A DNA stretch of 64,000 nt from Pseudomonas sp. LB-090624. GTDB lineage: Bacteria > Pseudomonadota > Gammaproteobacteria > Pseudomonadales > Pseudomonadaceae. Under the pieces are notes generated by a model. That model was given only the letters and a program-made list of their open reading frames with translations. It was not told the origin of the DNA and searched no databases. The stretch spans positions 44,916 through 108,915 of the forward strand of contig NZ_QJRL01000019.1 in assembly GCF_003205205.1 (NCBI RefSeq). The letters run 5' to 3'. Below are positions 54,512-62,777 of this stretch, piece after piece. Made by a program: the position numbers and the translations under genes. Position 1 is the first letter of the stretch, and each line of letters begins with the position of its first letter.

Positions 54512-55398
54512 GGGGTGGGTTCTCCTTCGGCCAGGGCCTTGGCGGCGGCGTTCGGATCGATCGGTTCAAGGCCCAGGGCGCGTGCGACCTGCTGGTTGCC
54601 ACTGACGCCGTAGCGAGCCGGATACAGGCTGCGTGGCCAGCGCGAGGGGGGCTGGTCGAGCAACTGGTCAAGCTCCGCCAGCCAGTCATCCTGGTCGCTG
54701 AACGTGCTGGCCAGGGCGCCGGCGCGCACGAAGCCGGCGTTCGGGCCGATCAGCGCCATCTGCCGGCCATAGCTGCTGAGCAACAGGTTTTTTGCGGTCT
54801 TGGAGTTGTACAGGTTGGGGTCGTCAACGCCCAGTAGCACATCACTGCTACCCAGCAGTTGCTGCAGCGGCCGGCTGTCCCGTGGGTCGGACCAGTTCTG
54901 GGCGACGATCTCCAGGCCCAGCGGGCGGGCGGCATGGCGCAACTCGTCAAGCAGAAAACTGCTGTGCTCGCCGTACAGCACGCCGATGCGCTGGGCTTGC
55001 GGCAACAGGTAGCGCGCCAGGCGCAATTGCCGGCCCGGTGGTGCGTCGCTCCACAACAAGGTGAGGAACGCGGGTCGCGACTTTCCCAGGCGTTGTTCAG
55101 CCTGTACCCGGCTGACCCGCATGACCAGGGCCGGCGGCCCGGCGGTTTCGCCCAGGCGCCATTCCAGCGCGACGTTGTCGAGCAGGATCAGGCGCTGGTC
55201 GGCCTTGAGCTTCCCGGGGCGTGGCAGGTCGGTGGTGGTCTGGAACTGCACATGGTCATGCGGCCGGCGGCTTTCCAGCGCGGCAACGAAGCTGCGGATG
55301 CCGGGCTGGTCTTCCGCGCCCACCAGCAAAATTTCGCTGGCTGACAATGGCCCCAGTGGCCACAGGCACAGCAGCACCAGGCGCAGCAGCAGGGCCAT
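54508..55398 (-). CDS. Periplasmic ABC substrate-binding-like protein coupled to receptor and kinase
   Basis: 296 aa with a signal peptide (LLLRLVLLCLWPLGPLSA). The mature part has a two-lobed periplasmic-binding pattern of the ABC_sub_bind type (EILLVGAEDQPGIRSFVAAL, LPQAQRIGVLYGEHSSF, SSDVLLGVDDPNLYNSKTAKNLLLSSYGRQMALIG). No permease or ATPase is adjacent, so it is more likely to feed the kinase sensor than a transporter. It starts in a TGATG overlap with the receptor stop and ends in an ATGA overlap with the kinase start. Confidence 0.8.
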   Translation of the reverse strand: MALLLRLVLLCLWPLGPLSASEILLVGAEDQPGIRSFVAALESRRPHDHVQFQTTTDLPRPGKLKADQRLILLDNVALEWRLGETAGPPALVMRVSRVQAEQRLGKSRPAFLTLLWSDAPPGRQLRLARYLLPQAQRIGVLYGEHSSFLLDELRHAARPLGLEIVAQNWSDPRDSRPLQQLLGSSDVLLGVDDPNLYNSKTAKNLLLSSYGRQMALIGPNAGFVRAGALASTFSDQDDWLAELDQLLDQPPSRWPRSLYPARYGVSGNQQVARALGLEPIDPNAAAKALAEGEPTP

Positions 55399-57545
55399 CA
55401 GAACTCCAGCTCCGCGCTGACGCTCAGGCGGTGACGGCTTTCGTAGCGGTTCTGGATTGCTGTGGTCGGCTGGTCGTCCAGACGCTGCTGCCACAGCGCC
55501 GCCAGCTCCAGGTTGCTGCCCTGTACCCGAAAGCGCTTGGCCAGGCGCAGGTCCAGGCGTTCATAGCGGTATTGGTTGAGTGCATCGTCGCCATAGTAGA
55601 ACAGCGCGCTCGACCAGCCGGCCCCCCATTCGCGCATCCACCCGGCGGAGCCGCTGTTGCGGGCGCTGAGGCGGCGGTCGTCGGGGTTGCTGGCCCAGGC
55701 GTCGACGTAGGCGTAAGTCAGGCGCAGGCGGTCGCGCAGCGTGGGGCGCCAGTCCAATTGCGCCTCGCTGCCGCTGAAGCGGGCCTTGTTGGCGTTGCTG
55801 GCAATGTACTGGTTGTTTTTCAAGGGCTCGCTGATCATTCCGGTGATCTCGTCGTAAAACAGCTTCACATCCATGCTCAGGTCGATGTCGCTGAAATAGC
55901 CGTTGTAGCCGAGTTCGCGCGAACGCATGCGCTCCTGGTCGAGGTCACCCGGGCCACGGGTCTTGACGAAGTACTCTCCGTTTTGCTGGCCAAACGCGTT
56001 GGGGCTGAGGTTCTTGACCGTGTAGCTCCAGTTGATGTTGTTCTCGAACATGTCGGGCGAGCGCACTGCCTCGGAATACACTGCGCGCAGGCCATGGCGT
56101 GGGGTGATCAGGTAGTTGACCGCGACACGTGGGGTCAGCGAACTGCCGGACAGCCGCGAGTCCTCGAACATGGCGCCGCCCTGTACGATCCAGTGCTCGT
56201 CGGCGCGCCATTCCAGCTGGCCGAACAGGCGCCAGGTCTGGTCGTCGATGCTGCCGTTGAAATAGGTTTGAGAGTCGGCACGATCATAGCGGTAGTTCAT
56301 GCCGCTGAGCAGGCGCAGGCTGTCGGTCAGGTTCAGCGTGTCCTGGATTTCCAGGTCATAGCGGGTTTCGCGGGTGCTCTGGTCGACGTCACCGCACACA
56401 ACGTTACTGCCGCCCTGGTTGTTCCATTGGTCCTTGATCGCATCGACCAGGGCCTGTTCTTCAGGGTTGCTGCTGGAGGGCGGGTTGTTGGCCCCGCGCG
56501 CCACCAGCTCGGCGAAATTCGGGTTCAACTGCCACAGTCGGGTCAGCTCGGGGCTGAACGACAGCGCCGCATCGCAGGCGCGCCAGACCTGCTGGCGATC
56601 GAAGTGTTGTGCCGAGCCCTGGACGTAGAGGCTGTGCTCGGGGTTGAAATCGATGCTCCAGCGCACGGAGCCCGCGTAGTCCTTGGCGTTGACGTCAGCG
56701 TTGTCACCCCGCTGGGTGACATAGGGGAACACCGGCTGGTAGGTATAAGGCCGCTGATTGCTGCCTTCCTTGGCCGCCAGTTGCCACTCCAGGGTCTGGT
56801 CGACCGCCAGGTTGTGGCTGGCGCTGAGGTTGAAGCGGTTGAGGCGGCGGCTGTCGCGGTAGTCCTGGCCGAACTGGTTTTCATCGAAACCGTCGTCCTG
56901 CTGGCCGGACACCGACAGGCGCATGTTGCCGCCCTCCCAGCCGAACCCGTGGCTGAGGTAGTAATCGTTGATGCCGTCCTGGCCGCGCGTCAGCTTCATG
57001 CGTGTGCCATGGCTGTCGGCGGGGTTGCGGGTAAGGATGTTGACCACCGCCATCAGCGCGTTGGCGCCGTAGCTGACCGTGTTCGGGCCACGGAACACTT
57101 CGATGCGCTCGATATCCTCCATGGCCAGGGGGATGTCGCTCCAGTCCACGGTGGCCAGGCCGGCACGGTACACCGAGCGGCCATCGATCAGCACCTGCAT
57201 GCGCCGGGCGTCATTGACGTTGCTGCCGTGGTAGTTGACCGTGGGCTGGTTGCCGGCCCCGTAGCCGATCATCATACCCGGCACCAGGCGCAGCAGTTCG
57301 GGGATGTCGCGGGCGCCGCTGGCGCGGATCAGCTCGCTGTCGAGCACGGTCATGCTGCCAGGGACCGCCGCAGGGGATTGTTTCAGCCTCGTAGCGGTCA
57401 GAACCTGCGGCAGGTCGCTGTTGTCGATGAACAGGTCGTCGGCCACGGCCGGGCCACCGAGCAGGGCGGTCAACAGCAGCAGGCGCGGGTACGGGGGCGT
57501 GCCAGGGAACACAGGGCGGCCTTGTATCAGGATTGAAACAGGCAT
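55398..57545 (-). CDS. TonB-dependent outer-membrane receptor (no STN domain)
   Basis: 715 aa. After a signal peptide (about residues 1-35) comes the plug (VLTATRLKQSPAAVPGSMTVLD, IERIEVFRGPNTVSYGANALMAVVNI) and a barrel ending in ELEF, with a terminal aromatic. It lacks the STN extension, so it does not signal through an anti-sigma factor. Cys residues near 330 and 390 (CDAALSF, VVCGDVD) could bridge extracellular loops. It is the first gene of the receptor/binding-protein/kinase trio. The substrate is unknown; the plug is closer in style to cobalamin or catecholate receptors, a weak guide. Confidence 0.87.
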   Translation of the reverse strand: MPVSILIQGRPVFPGTPPYPRLLLLTALLGGPAVADDLFIDNSDLPQVLTATRLKQSPAAVPGSMTVLDSELIRASGARDIPELLRLVPGMMIGYGAGNQPTVNYHGSNVNDARRMQVLIDGRSVYRAGLATVDWSDIPLAMEDIERIEVFRGPNTVSYGANALMAVVNILTRNPADSHGTRMKLTRGQDGINDYYLSHGFGWEGGNMRLSVSGQQDDGFDENQFGQDYRDSRRLNRFNLSASHNLAVDQTLEWQLAAKEGSNQRPYTYQPVFPYVTQRGDNADVNAKDYAGSVRWSIDFNPEHSLYVQGSAQHFDRQQVWRACDAALSFSPELTRLWQLNPNFAELVARGANNPPSSSNPEEQALVDAIKDQWNNQGGSNVVCGDVDQSTRETRYDLEIQDTLNLTDSLRLLSGMNYRYDRADSQTYFNGSIDDQTWRLFGQLEWRADEHWIVQGGAMFEDSRLSGSSLTPRVAVNYLITPRHGLRAVYSEAVRSPDMFENNINWSYTVKNLSPNAFGQQNGEYFVKTRGPGDLDQERMRSRELGYNGYFSDIDLSMDVKLFYDEITGMISEPLKNNQYIASNANKARFSGSEAQLDWRPTLRDRLRLTYAYVDAWASNPDDRRLSARNSGSAGWMREWGAGWSSALFYYGDDALNQYRYERLDLRLAKRFRVQGSNLELAALWQQRLDDQPTTAIQNRYESRHRLSVSAELEF

Positions 57546-57715
57546 GGTAACTGACCGTGGCGCATTTTCCAGTGATCTGCAGCGGTTTTGCAGCGTGTTG
57601 GCCTTGACGCCTTGATGGGGCGGAATCGAGCGCCGCCCGCGCGACGCACCGCGAGCAAGCCCGCGATTGCATCAGTTGCAACGTGGTCATGGCAGTGTCA
57701 TTCGCGTTGCTGGCC

Positions 57716-57743
57716 TTGGCGCATTGCAGGCGAGCCGTATAAT
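57716..57743 (+). promoter_or_regulatory. Probable sigma-70 promoter of gpsA
   Basis: TTGGCG (57716-57721), 16-bp spacer, perfect TATAAT (57738-57743), 41 bp upstream of the gpsA start codon. Confidence 0.65.
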
Positions 57744-57784
57744 GGCCGGGTCGCCACTTAACTTTTGGCTTTAACGGATTGGAT

Positions 57785-58810
57785 ATGACTGAACAGCAAC
57801 CTGTTGCAGTTCTGGGGGGCGGCAGCTTCGGCACCGCCGTGGCGAACCTGCTGGCGGAAAACGGTGTGCCGGTGCGCCAGTGGATGCGCGACCCGGCGCA
57901 AGCCGAGGCCATGCGCGTCAATCGTGAGAACCCGCGCTATCTCAAGGGTATTCGCCTGCACGATGGCGTTGAACCGGTCAACGACCTGCTGGCCACACTG
58001 CAGGCCAGCGAGCTGGTATTCGTCGCCCTGCCATCCAGTGCCCTGCGCAGCGTGCTGGCGCCGCATGCCGAGCTGCTGCGCGGCAAGGGCCTGGTCAGCC
58101 TGACCAAAGGCATCGAAGCGCAAAGCTTCAAGCTGATGAGCCAGATCCTTGAAGAGATCGCCCCGCAGGCGCGTATCGGTGTGCTGTCGGGGCCCAACCT
58201 GGCACGGGAGATCGCCGAGCATGCGCTGACCGCCACGGTGGTCGCCAGCGAAGACGAAAAGCTGTGCCAGCAGGTGCAGGCGGTGCTGCACGGCCGCACC
58301 TTCCGGGTCTACGCCAGTGCCGACCGCTTTGGCGTCGAGCTGGGTGGGGCGCTGAAGAACGTCTACGCGATCATCGCCGGCATGGCCGTGGCCTTGGGGA
58401 TGGGCGAGAACACCAAGAGCATGCTGATTACCCGTGCCCTGGCCGAAATGACCCGATTTGCCGTCAGCCAGGGCGCCAACCCCATGACTTTCCTCGGTCT
58501 GGCCGGTGTCGGTGACCTGATCGTCACATGCTCATCGCCCAAGAGCCGCAATTACCAGGTTGGCTACGCACTGGGCCAGGGCCAGACCCTGGAGGAGGCG
58601 GTGAACCGCCTGGGCGAAGTGGCCGAGGGCGTCAACACGCTCAAGGTACTCAAGGCCAAGGCCCAGGAGGTCCAGGTGTACATGCCGCTGGTGGCGGGCC
58701 TCCATGCCATCCTGTTCGAAGGGCGCACGCTGAACCAGGTGATCGAGCACCTGATGCGCGCCGAACCCAAGACCGATGTCGATTTCATTTCTATCAGCGG
58801 CTTCAACTGA
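57785..58810 (+). CDS. gpsA: NAD(P)+-dependent glycerol-3-phosphate dehydrogenase
   Basis: 341 aa, typical GpsA length. The N-terminal Rossmann motif is GGGSFGTAVANLLAENG, with the catalytic Lys in ELGGALKNVYAIIAG and the C-terminal signature GLAGVGDLIVTCSSPKSRNYQVG. It reduces dihydroxyacetone phosphate to sn-glycerol 3-phosphate for phospholipid synthesis. The ATG at 57785 is favoured over a TTG two codons upstream. It is followed by the DUF4389 and sixA genes, probably co-transcribed. Confidence 0.97.
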   Translation: MTEQQPVAVLGGGSFGTAVANLLAENGVPVRQWMRDPAQAEAMRVNRENPRYLKGIRLHDGVEPVNDLLATLQASELVFVALPSSALRSVLAPHAELLRGKGLVSLTKGIEAQSFKLMSQILEEIAPQARIGVLSGPNLAREIAEHALTATVVASEDEKLCQQVQAVLHGRTFRVYASADRFGVELGGALKNVYAIIAGMAVALGMGENTKSMLITRALAEMTRFAVSQGANPMTFLGLAGVGDLIVTCSSPKSRNYQVGYALGQGQTLEEAVNRLGEVAEGVNTLKVLKAKAQEVQVYMPLVAGLHAILFEGRTLNQVIEHLMRAEPKTDVDFISISGFN

Positions 58811-58834
58811 GCCAAGCAGAGCAAGGAGCGATAC

Positions 58835-59182
58835 ATGAACGATACCCCGGAGCGCGCCCAGCGCGAGTCGATCATCCTGCGGGTGCTGTGGATGCTGGTG
58901 TTCCTGGTGGTCTGGCAACTGGCCGAGTTGCTGCTGGGCGGGCTGGTGCTGGTACAGCTGATCTACCGCCTGGTGTACGGCGCGCCCAGCGCCAGCCTGA
59001 TGAACTTTGGCGACAGCCTGAGCCAGTACCTGGCGCAGATCGGCCGTTTCGGCAGCTTCCACAGCGACCAGAAGCCTTGGCCGTTCGCTGACTGGCCGAC
59101 ACCGCGCGCCCCGGAAGGTGAAGCAGCGCACGCCGTGGCGCCGGCACCGCACCCGGTACGGGACGAGGAGCCCAAGCTGTGA
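58835..59182 (+). CDS. DUF4389 membrane protein
   Basis: 115 aa. A hydrophobic N-terminal half (ILRVLWMLVFLVVWQLAELLL, then LVLVQLIYRLVYG) fits the DUF4389 pattern, followed by a soluble, Pro/Ala-rich tail. The function is unknown. GCAAGGAGCG precedes the ATG. Its stop overlaps the GTG start of sixA by 4 nt. Confidence 0.8.
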   Translation: MNDTPERAQRESIILRVLWMLVFLVVWQLAELLLGGLVLVQLIYRLVYGAPSASLMNFGDSLSQYLAQIGRFGSFHSDQKPWPFADWPTPRAPEGEAAHAVAPAPHPVRDEEPKL

Positions 59183-59637
59183 AGCTGTGGGTACTGCGTC
59201 ATGGTGAAGCGGAGCCCCGGGCCAATACCGATGCCGAGCGCCGCCTGACCGCCCACGGTCGCGAACAGGTGTTGCACAGCGCCGCGCGCCTGCTTGGGCA
59301 GCCGTTGCAGGCGATCATCGCCAGCCCTTATGTGCGCGCCCAGCAGACGGCAGCGCTGGTGCATGACACCCTGGGCTTTGCCGAGCCGGTGCGCACCGTG
59401 CCGTGGCTCACCCCGGAGACCGATGTGCAGCAGGCCATTGCCGAGCTCGAGCGCCTGGGGCTGGAGCATGTGTTGCTGGTCAGCCATCAGCCACTGGTAG
59501 GGACGTTGGTCGGTACGCTGGAACATGGCCACAAGCAGCACCCGGCAGCCATGAGCACTGCCAGCCTTGCCGAGCTGGAAGGGGAGTGGCCGCTGGCCGG
59601 TTTGATGACCCTGCGGGCGCTCAACGCCCCTGACTGA
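59179..59637 (+). CDS. sixA: Phosphohistidine phosphatase SixA
   Basis: 152 aa of the short histidine-phosphatase family. The RHG motif (LRHGEAEPRA, catalytic His8) and second His103 (LLVSHQPL) are present. SixA removes phosphate from phosphohistidine proteins (HPt domains, PtsO-type carriers). The GTG start lies in a GTGA overlap with the upstream gene. Confidence 0.92.
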   Translation: MKLWVLRHGEAEPRANTDAERRLTAHGREQVLHSAARLLGQPLQAIIASPYVRAQQTAALVHDTLGFAEPVRTVPWLTPETDVQQAIAELERLGLEHVLLVSHQPLVGTLVGTLEHGHKQHPAAMSTASLAELEGEWPLAGLMTLRALNAPD

Positions 59638-59676
59638 GCCCAGGCAAGGCCACACAGCAGCCCCGCAGATCGACGA

Positions 59677-59702
59677 GACAACTGGCATTTCTGCCAGTTG
59701 TC
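59677..59702 (+). terminator. Perfect 11-bp hairpin after sixA
   Basis: GACAACTGGCA / TGCCAGTTGTC with a TTTC loop in the 118-bp gap between sixA and the next gene. The T-run is poor (ACCTTTCATC), so it may be a weak terminator or an operator-like site rather than a classic terminator. Confidence 0.55.
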
Positions 59703-59755
59703 ACCTTTCATCACCCCTTGCTAGCGTTGGCCCAAACACAGTCAGGGAGCGGCGC

Positions 59756-60142
59756 ATGAGCGATGTGATGGGGGAGCTGTTGTCCTCACTGGACCTGCGA
59801 ACTACCCTCGAGCAGGTTGAACAAGGCGCTTTGCTGGACTTTGCCCAGTACAGCCTGCTGCGTGAATCGGCTGAGGCCAAATTCTACCAGTTGCTGCGCA
59901 AGGTCGAAGGCAACACCGGGCTGGAGACCGCCGCCAGGCAACAAAGCGAGCACGACCTGCGCACGCTGCAACACGCCTGCCTGCGTGTATCCCACCTGCT
60001 ACAAACCAGTTGCCTGGCTTTGCGCCGCCTGCAACTGTCCTGTCAGGACCAGCGCCTTGCCCGTGAAGCGCTGGAGAGCCAGCTGGCCTACATGCAAGCC
60101 TGCCTGCGCCGGTCGCTGGGCAGTTTCGACCGCTCGGCATGA
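59756..60142 (+). CDS. Hypothetical helical protein
   Basis: 128 aa, not recognised. There is no signal peptide or membrane segment. The sequence is rich in Leu, Gln, Arg and Glu in a heptad-like pattern (LRTLQHACLRVSHLLQTSCLALRRLQLSC), so largely helical, with four Cys in the C-terminal two-thirds. CAGGGAGCGGCGC precedes the ATG, a good ribosome site, and coding bias matches its neighbours. It may be transcribed alone or with the following hydrolase. Confidence 0.7.
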   Translation: MSDVMGELLSSLDLRTTLEQVEQGALLDFAQYSLLRESAEAKFYQLLRKVEGNTGLETAARQQSEHDLRTLQHACLRVSHLLQTSCLALRRLQLSCQDQRLAREALESQLAYMQACLRRSLGSFDRSA

Positions 60143-60234
60143 CCTGATAGCCCTCGCCGATGACCTTTACAAACGTTGCCGAACGGCACCGCGATACCGA
60201 CAATGGGCCATTATTCCCGTCCGGACCCGGCGCC

Positions 60235-61023
60235 ATGTCGCAGCAGATCTTCTTCGCCCATGCCAACGGTTTCCCTTCGGCCACCTACGGCAAGCTGTTC
60301 GCCGCGCTGGCGCCGGACTACCAGGTGCAGCACCTGGCCCAGCACGGTCACGACCCGCGGTTTCCGGTGGGCGAAAACTGGCAGGGCCTGGTGGACGAAC
60401 TGCTGCATCACCTGGCGCAGCAGGACCAGCCAGTCTGGGGCGTTGGCCATTCGCTGGGCGGGGTATTGCACCTGCATGCGGCGTTGCGTTGCCCCGAGTA
60501 CTACCGGGGAGTGGTCATGCTCGACTCGCCGGTGCTCACCCGTGCTGACCAGTGGTTGCTGCGCACTGCCAAGCGCTTTGGCTTCATCGACCGCATCACC
60601 CCGGCCGGGCGCACCTTGGGGCGCCGCGAAACCTTCGATGACCGCGACAGCGCCCGGGACTATTTTGCCGGCAAGTCACTGTTCCGTCATTTTGACCCCG
60701 ACTGCCTTGACGCCTATGTCGAGCACGGCCTGCAGGCGATGGAGCAGGGCCTGCAGCTGCGCTTCGACCCGGCGACCGAAATCAGCATCTACCGCAGCAT
60801 CCCCCACACCAGCCCCGCCCCCGCGCGACAGTTGCAGGTGCCGCTGGCCATGGTGCGTGGCGACCGTAGCAATGTCATTCGTCGCCACCACACCCTTGCG
60901 GTACGTGGCATGCCCAACGGTGAGTACCACAGCGTGCCGGGCGGGCACATGTTCCCATTGGAACGGCCGGCCGACACCGCCAGCCTGATCAAAGGCCTGT
61001 TCGACCGCTGGAGCCAGGCATGA
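60235..61023 (+). CDS. Alpha/beta hydrolase
   Basis: 262 aa alpha/beta-hydrolase fold. The oxyanion-hole motif is HANGFPS, the nucleophile Ser73 in GVGHSLGG, and the C-terminal His in VPGGHMFPLERP. The start is uncertain: the ATG at 60235 lacks a clear ribosome site, and an upstream in-frame ATG at 60160 would add 25 residues of non-conserved look. It overlaps the next hydrolase gene by 4 nt. The substrate is unknown. Confidence 0.85.
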   Translation: MSQQIFFAHANGFPSATYGKLFAALAPDYQVQHLAQHGHDPRFPVGENWQGLVDELLHHLAQQDQPVWGVGHSLGGVLHLHAALRCPEYYRGVVMLDSPVLTRADQWLLRTAKRFGFIDRITPAGRTLGRRETFDDRDSARDYFAGKSLFRHFDPDCLDAYVEHGLQAMEQGLQLRFDPATEISIYRSIPHTSPAPARQLQVPLAMVRGDRSNVIRRHHTLAVRGMPNGEYHSVPGGHMFPLERPADTASLIKGLFDRWSQA

Positions 61024-61874
61024 GCGCGCAGGTCGAGGAAATCCGCCTGAGCCTGGGCCATATCGAACTGGCGGCGCACCTGTTCGGCCCCGAAGACGGG
61101 CTGCCGGTGATTGCCCTGCACGGTTGGCTGGACAACGCCAACAGCTTCGCCCGCCTGGCGCCACGCTTGCGGGGTCTGCGTATCGTCGCCCTGGATTTGG
61201 CCGGGCATGGCTATTCGGAGCACCGCCCGCCGGGTGCCGGCTATGCCCTGGCCGACTATGCCCATGACGTGCTGCGCGTGGCCGAGCAACTGGGCTGGCA
61301 GCGCTTCGCCCTGTTGGGCCATTCGCTGGGGGCAATCATTTCGGTGCAACTGGCCGGTGCGTTGCCGGAGCGGGTCAGCCACTTGGCGTTGATTGACGGC
61401 GTCATCCCGCCAACCGGCGCCGAACAGGATGCCGGCGAACGCCTGGGCATCGCTCTGCAGGCCCAGCTGCGCCTGGATGGCAAGCGCAAATCCGTCTACA
61501 CGACGCTCGAGCAGGGCGTGCAGGCGCGCATGAAAGGCATGGTCGCGGTCAGCCGCGAGGCGGCCGAACTGCTGGCCCGGCGCGGCCTGATGCCGGTGCC
61601 CGGTGGCTACAGCTGGCGCAGCGACAGCCGCCTGACCCTGCCGTCGCCGGTGCGCCTGAGTGAAGCGCAGGCGATGGCCTATGTGCGCCGGGTGAGCTGC
61701 CCGGTGCAATTGGTGGTAGCCGCCGATGGCATGCTGGTGCGTCACACTGCGCTGTTGGAGCAGCTACCCTTTGAGCAGGTGACCCTGCCCGGTGGCCACC
61801 ACCTGCACCTGAACGATGAGCAGGGCGCGGCCCTTGTCGCAGACTGTTTCAATCGCTTCTTTGGGTTTGCTTGA
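61020..61874 (+). CDS. Alpha/beta hydrolase
   Basis: 284 aa. HGWLDNANSF supplies the oxyanion hole, Ser102 lies in LLGHSLGA and the catalytic His in LPGGHHLHL. It belongs to the same broad family as its upstream neighbour but is clearly divergent in sequence. The ATGA overlap indicates translational coupling of the pair. No pathway context fixes the substrate. Confidence 0.87.
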   Translation: MSAQVEEIRLSLGHIELAAHLFGPEDGLPVIALHGWLDNANSFARLAPRLRGLRIVALDLAGHGYSEHRPPGAGYALADYAHDVLRVAEQLGWQRFALLGHSLGAIISVQLAGALPERVSHLALIDGVIPPTGAEQDAGERLGIALQAQLRLDGKRKSVYTTLEQGVQARMKGMVAVSREAAELLARRGLMPVPGGYSWRSDSRLTLPSPVRLSEAQAMAYVRRVSCPVQLVVAADGMLVRHTALLEQLPFEQVTLPGGHHLHLNDEQGAALVADCFNRFFGFA

Positions 61875-61923
61875 CTTGCATCGGACAAGTGTCGAGGCTT
61901 GGCGGGTTGAAAGGGAGACAACC

Positions 61924-61986
61924 ATGCAACTGCCAGACATCCTGGAGCTTCAATCCGGCGCAAGGCGCCGTCCGGTTCGCCAATGA
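61924..61986 (+). CDS. Possible 20-codon leader ORF coupled to the DUF4892 gene
   Basis: ATG at 61924 follows a strong AAAGGGAGA ribosome site, whereas the downstream gene has none. It encodes MQLPDILELQSGARRRPVRQ and stops in an ATGA overlap (61983-61986) with the start of the DUF4892 gene. It may exist to deliver ribosomes to the next start. No peptide function is known. Confidence 0.45.
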   Translation: MQLPDILELQSGARRRPVRQ

Positions 61987-62777
61987 GCGCGCCGCTAGCC
62001 ATCCGTACCGCTGTCGCTGCCTGCCTGGCACTCGCCAGCCCCATGCTGTGGGCCGGTAGCCTGCCGGTACCCGCAGACGCCAAGGTGGTCGATCAGCGCC
62101 CGGCCGTTGAGCAAGAGCGGGTCTACCCGATGGGCCCGTTGCGCAAGATCAGTGGCCGCCTGCGGCTGGACGACAAGGTCGAAAGCCGCGGCCAGGTCAG
62201 CTCGGTCACCTATGAACTGCCGGTCGAACGCACTGCCCGCGAAGCCTTCACCAGCGCCCGCGAAGCACTGCAGCGCGACGGTGGCTACCCGCTGTTCTGG
62301 TGCCAGGGTCGCGATTGCGGCGAGGCCAGCTTGTGGGCCAACGATGTATTCGCCAACGCCCGCCTCAACGGTGGCGACGAACAGCAGGCGTTCATCCTGC
62401 TGCGTCGTTCGGCAGAAGAGGCCGACACCCTGGTCGCGTTGTACAGCGTCACACGTGGCAATCGGCGCGCCTACCTGCATGTGGAAGAGTTCGTTTCCGG
62501 CAGCCCGCTGGGCGAACTGCTGCCGACTGCGGCCACGGTGCTGCGCGAAATGCGCGACACGGGCAAGCTCGACTACCCTGACCTGGCCGCACCGCAGGAC
62601 ACCTGGGTCAACCTGCTGGCGCGAAGCCTGAACCTCGACAGCACCTTGCGTGCCAGCCTCAGTGGCACCCAGGCCGAAGCCTGGCGCGAAGCACTGGTCA
62701 AGGCGGGTGTGCGTAACGGTCGGCTGGAAGTTGGCAATGAGCCAACCGATGGCTTGCACCTCGAACTGATTCGATGA
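61983..62777 (+). CDS. DUF4892 family exported protein
   Basis: 264 aa with a signal peptide (cleavage near LWA, ~24). The mature part has the DUF4892 pattern, with ISGRLRLDDKVESRGQVSSVTYELP and FWCQGRDCGEASLWANDVF. The paired Cys in WCQGRDCG suggests a periplasmic disulfide. The function is unknown. It has no ribosome site of its own; translation may be coupled to the small ORF just upstream. Its stop overlaps the permease start by 4 nt. Confidence 0.82.
   Translation: MSAPLAIRTAVAACLALASPMLWAGSLPVPADAKVVDQRPAVEQERVYPMGPLRKISGRLRLDDKVESRGQVSSVTYELPVERTAREAFTSAREALQRDGGYPLFWCQGRDCGEASLWANDVFANARLNGGDEQQAFILLRRSAEEADTLVALYSVTRGNRRAYLHVEEFVSGSPLGELLPTAATVLREMRDTGKLDYPDLAAPQDTWVNLLARSLNLDSTLRASLSGTQAEAWREALVKAGVRNGRLEVGNEPTDGLHLELIR

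Noticed and set aside
55221..57536. Long plus-strand frame opposite the second TonB receptor (771 codons)
   Set aside because: Antisense shadow: the minus strand encodes a complete, recognisable receptor and the plus-strand product has no known motif.
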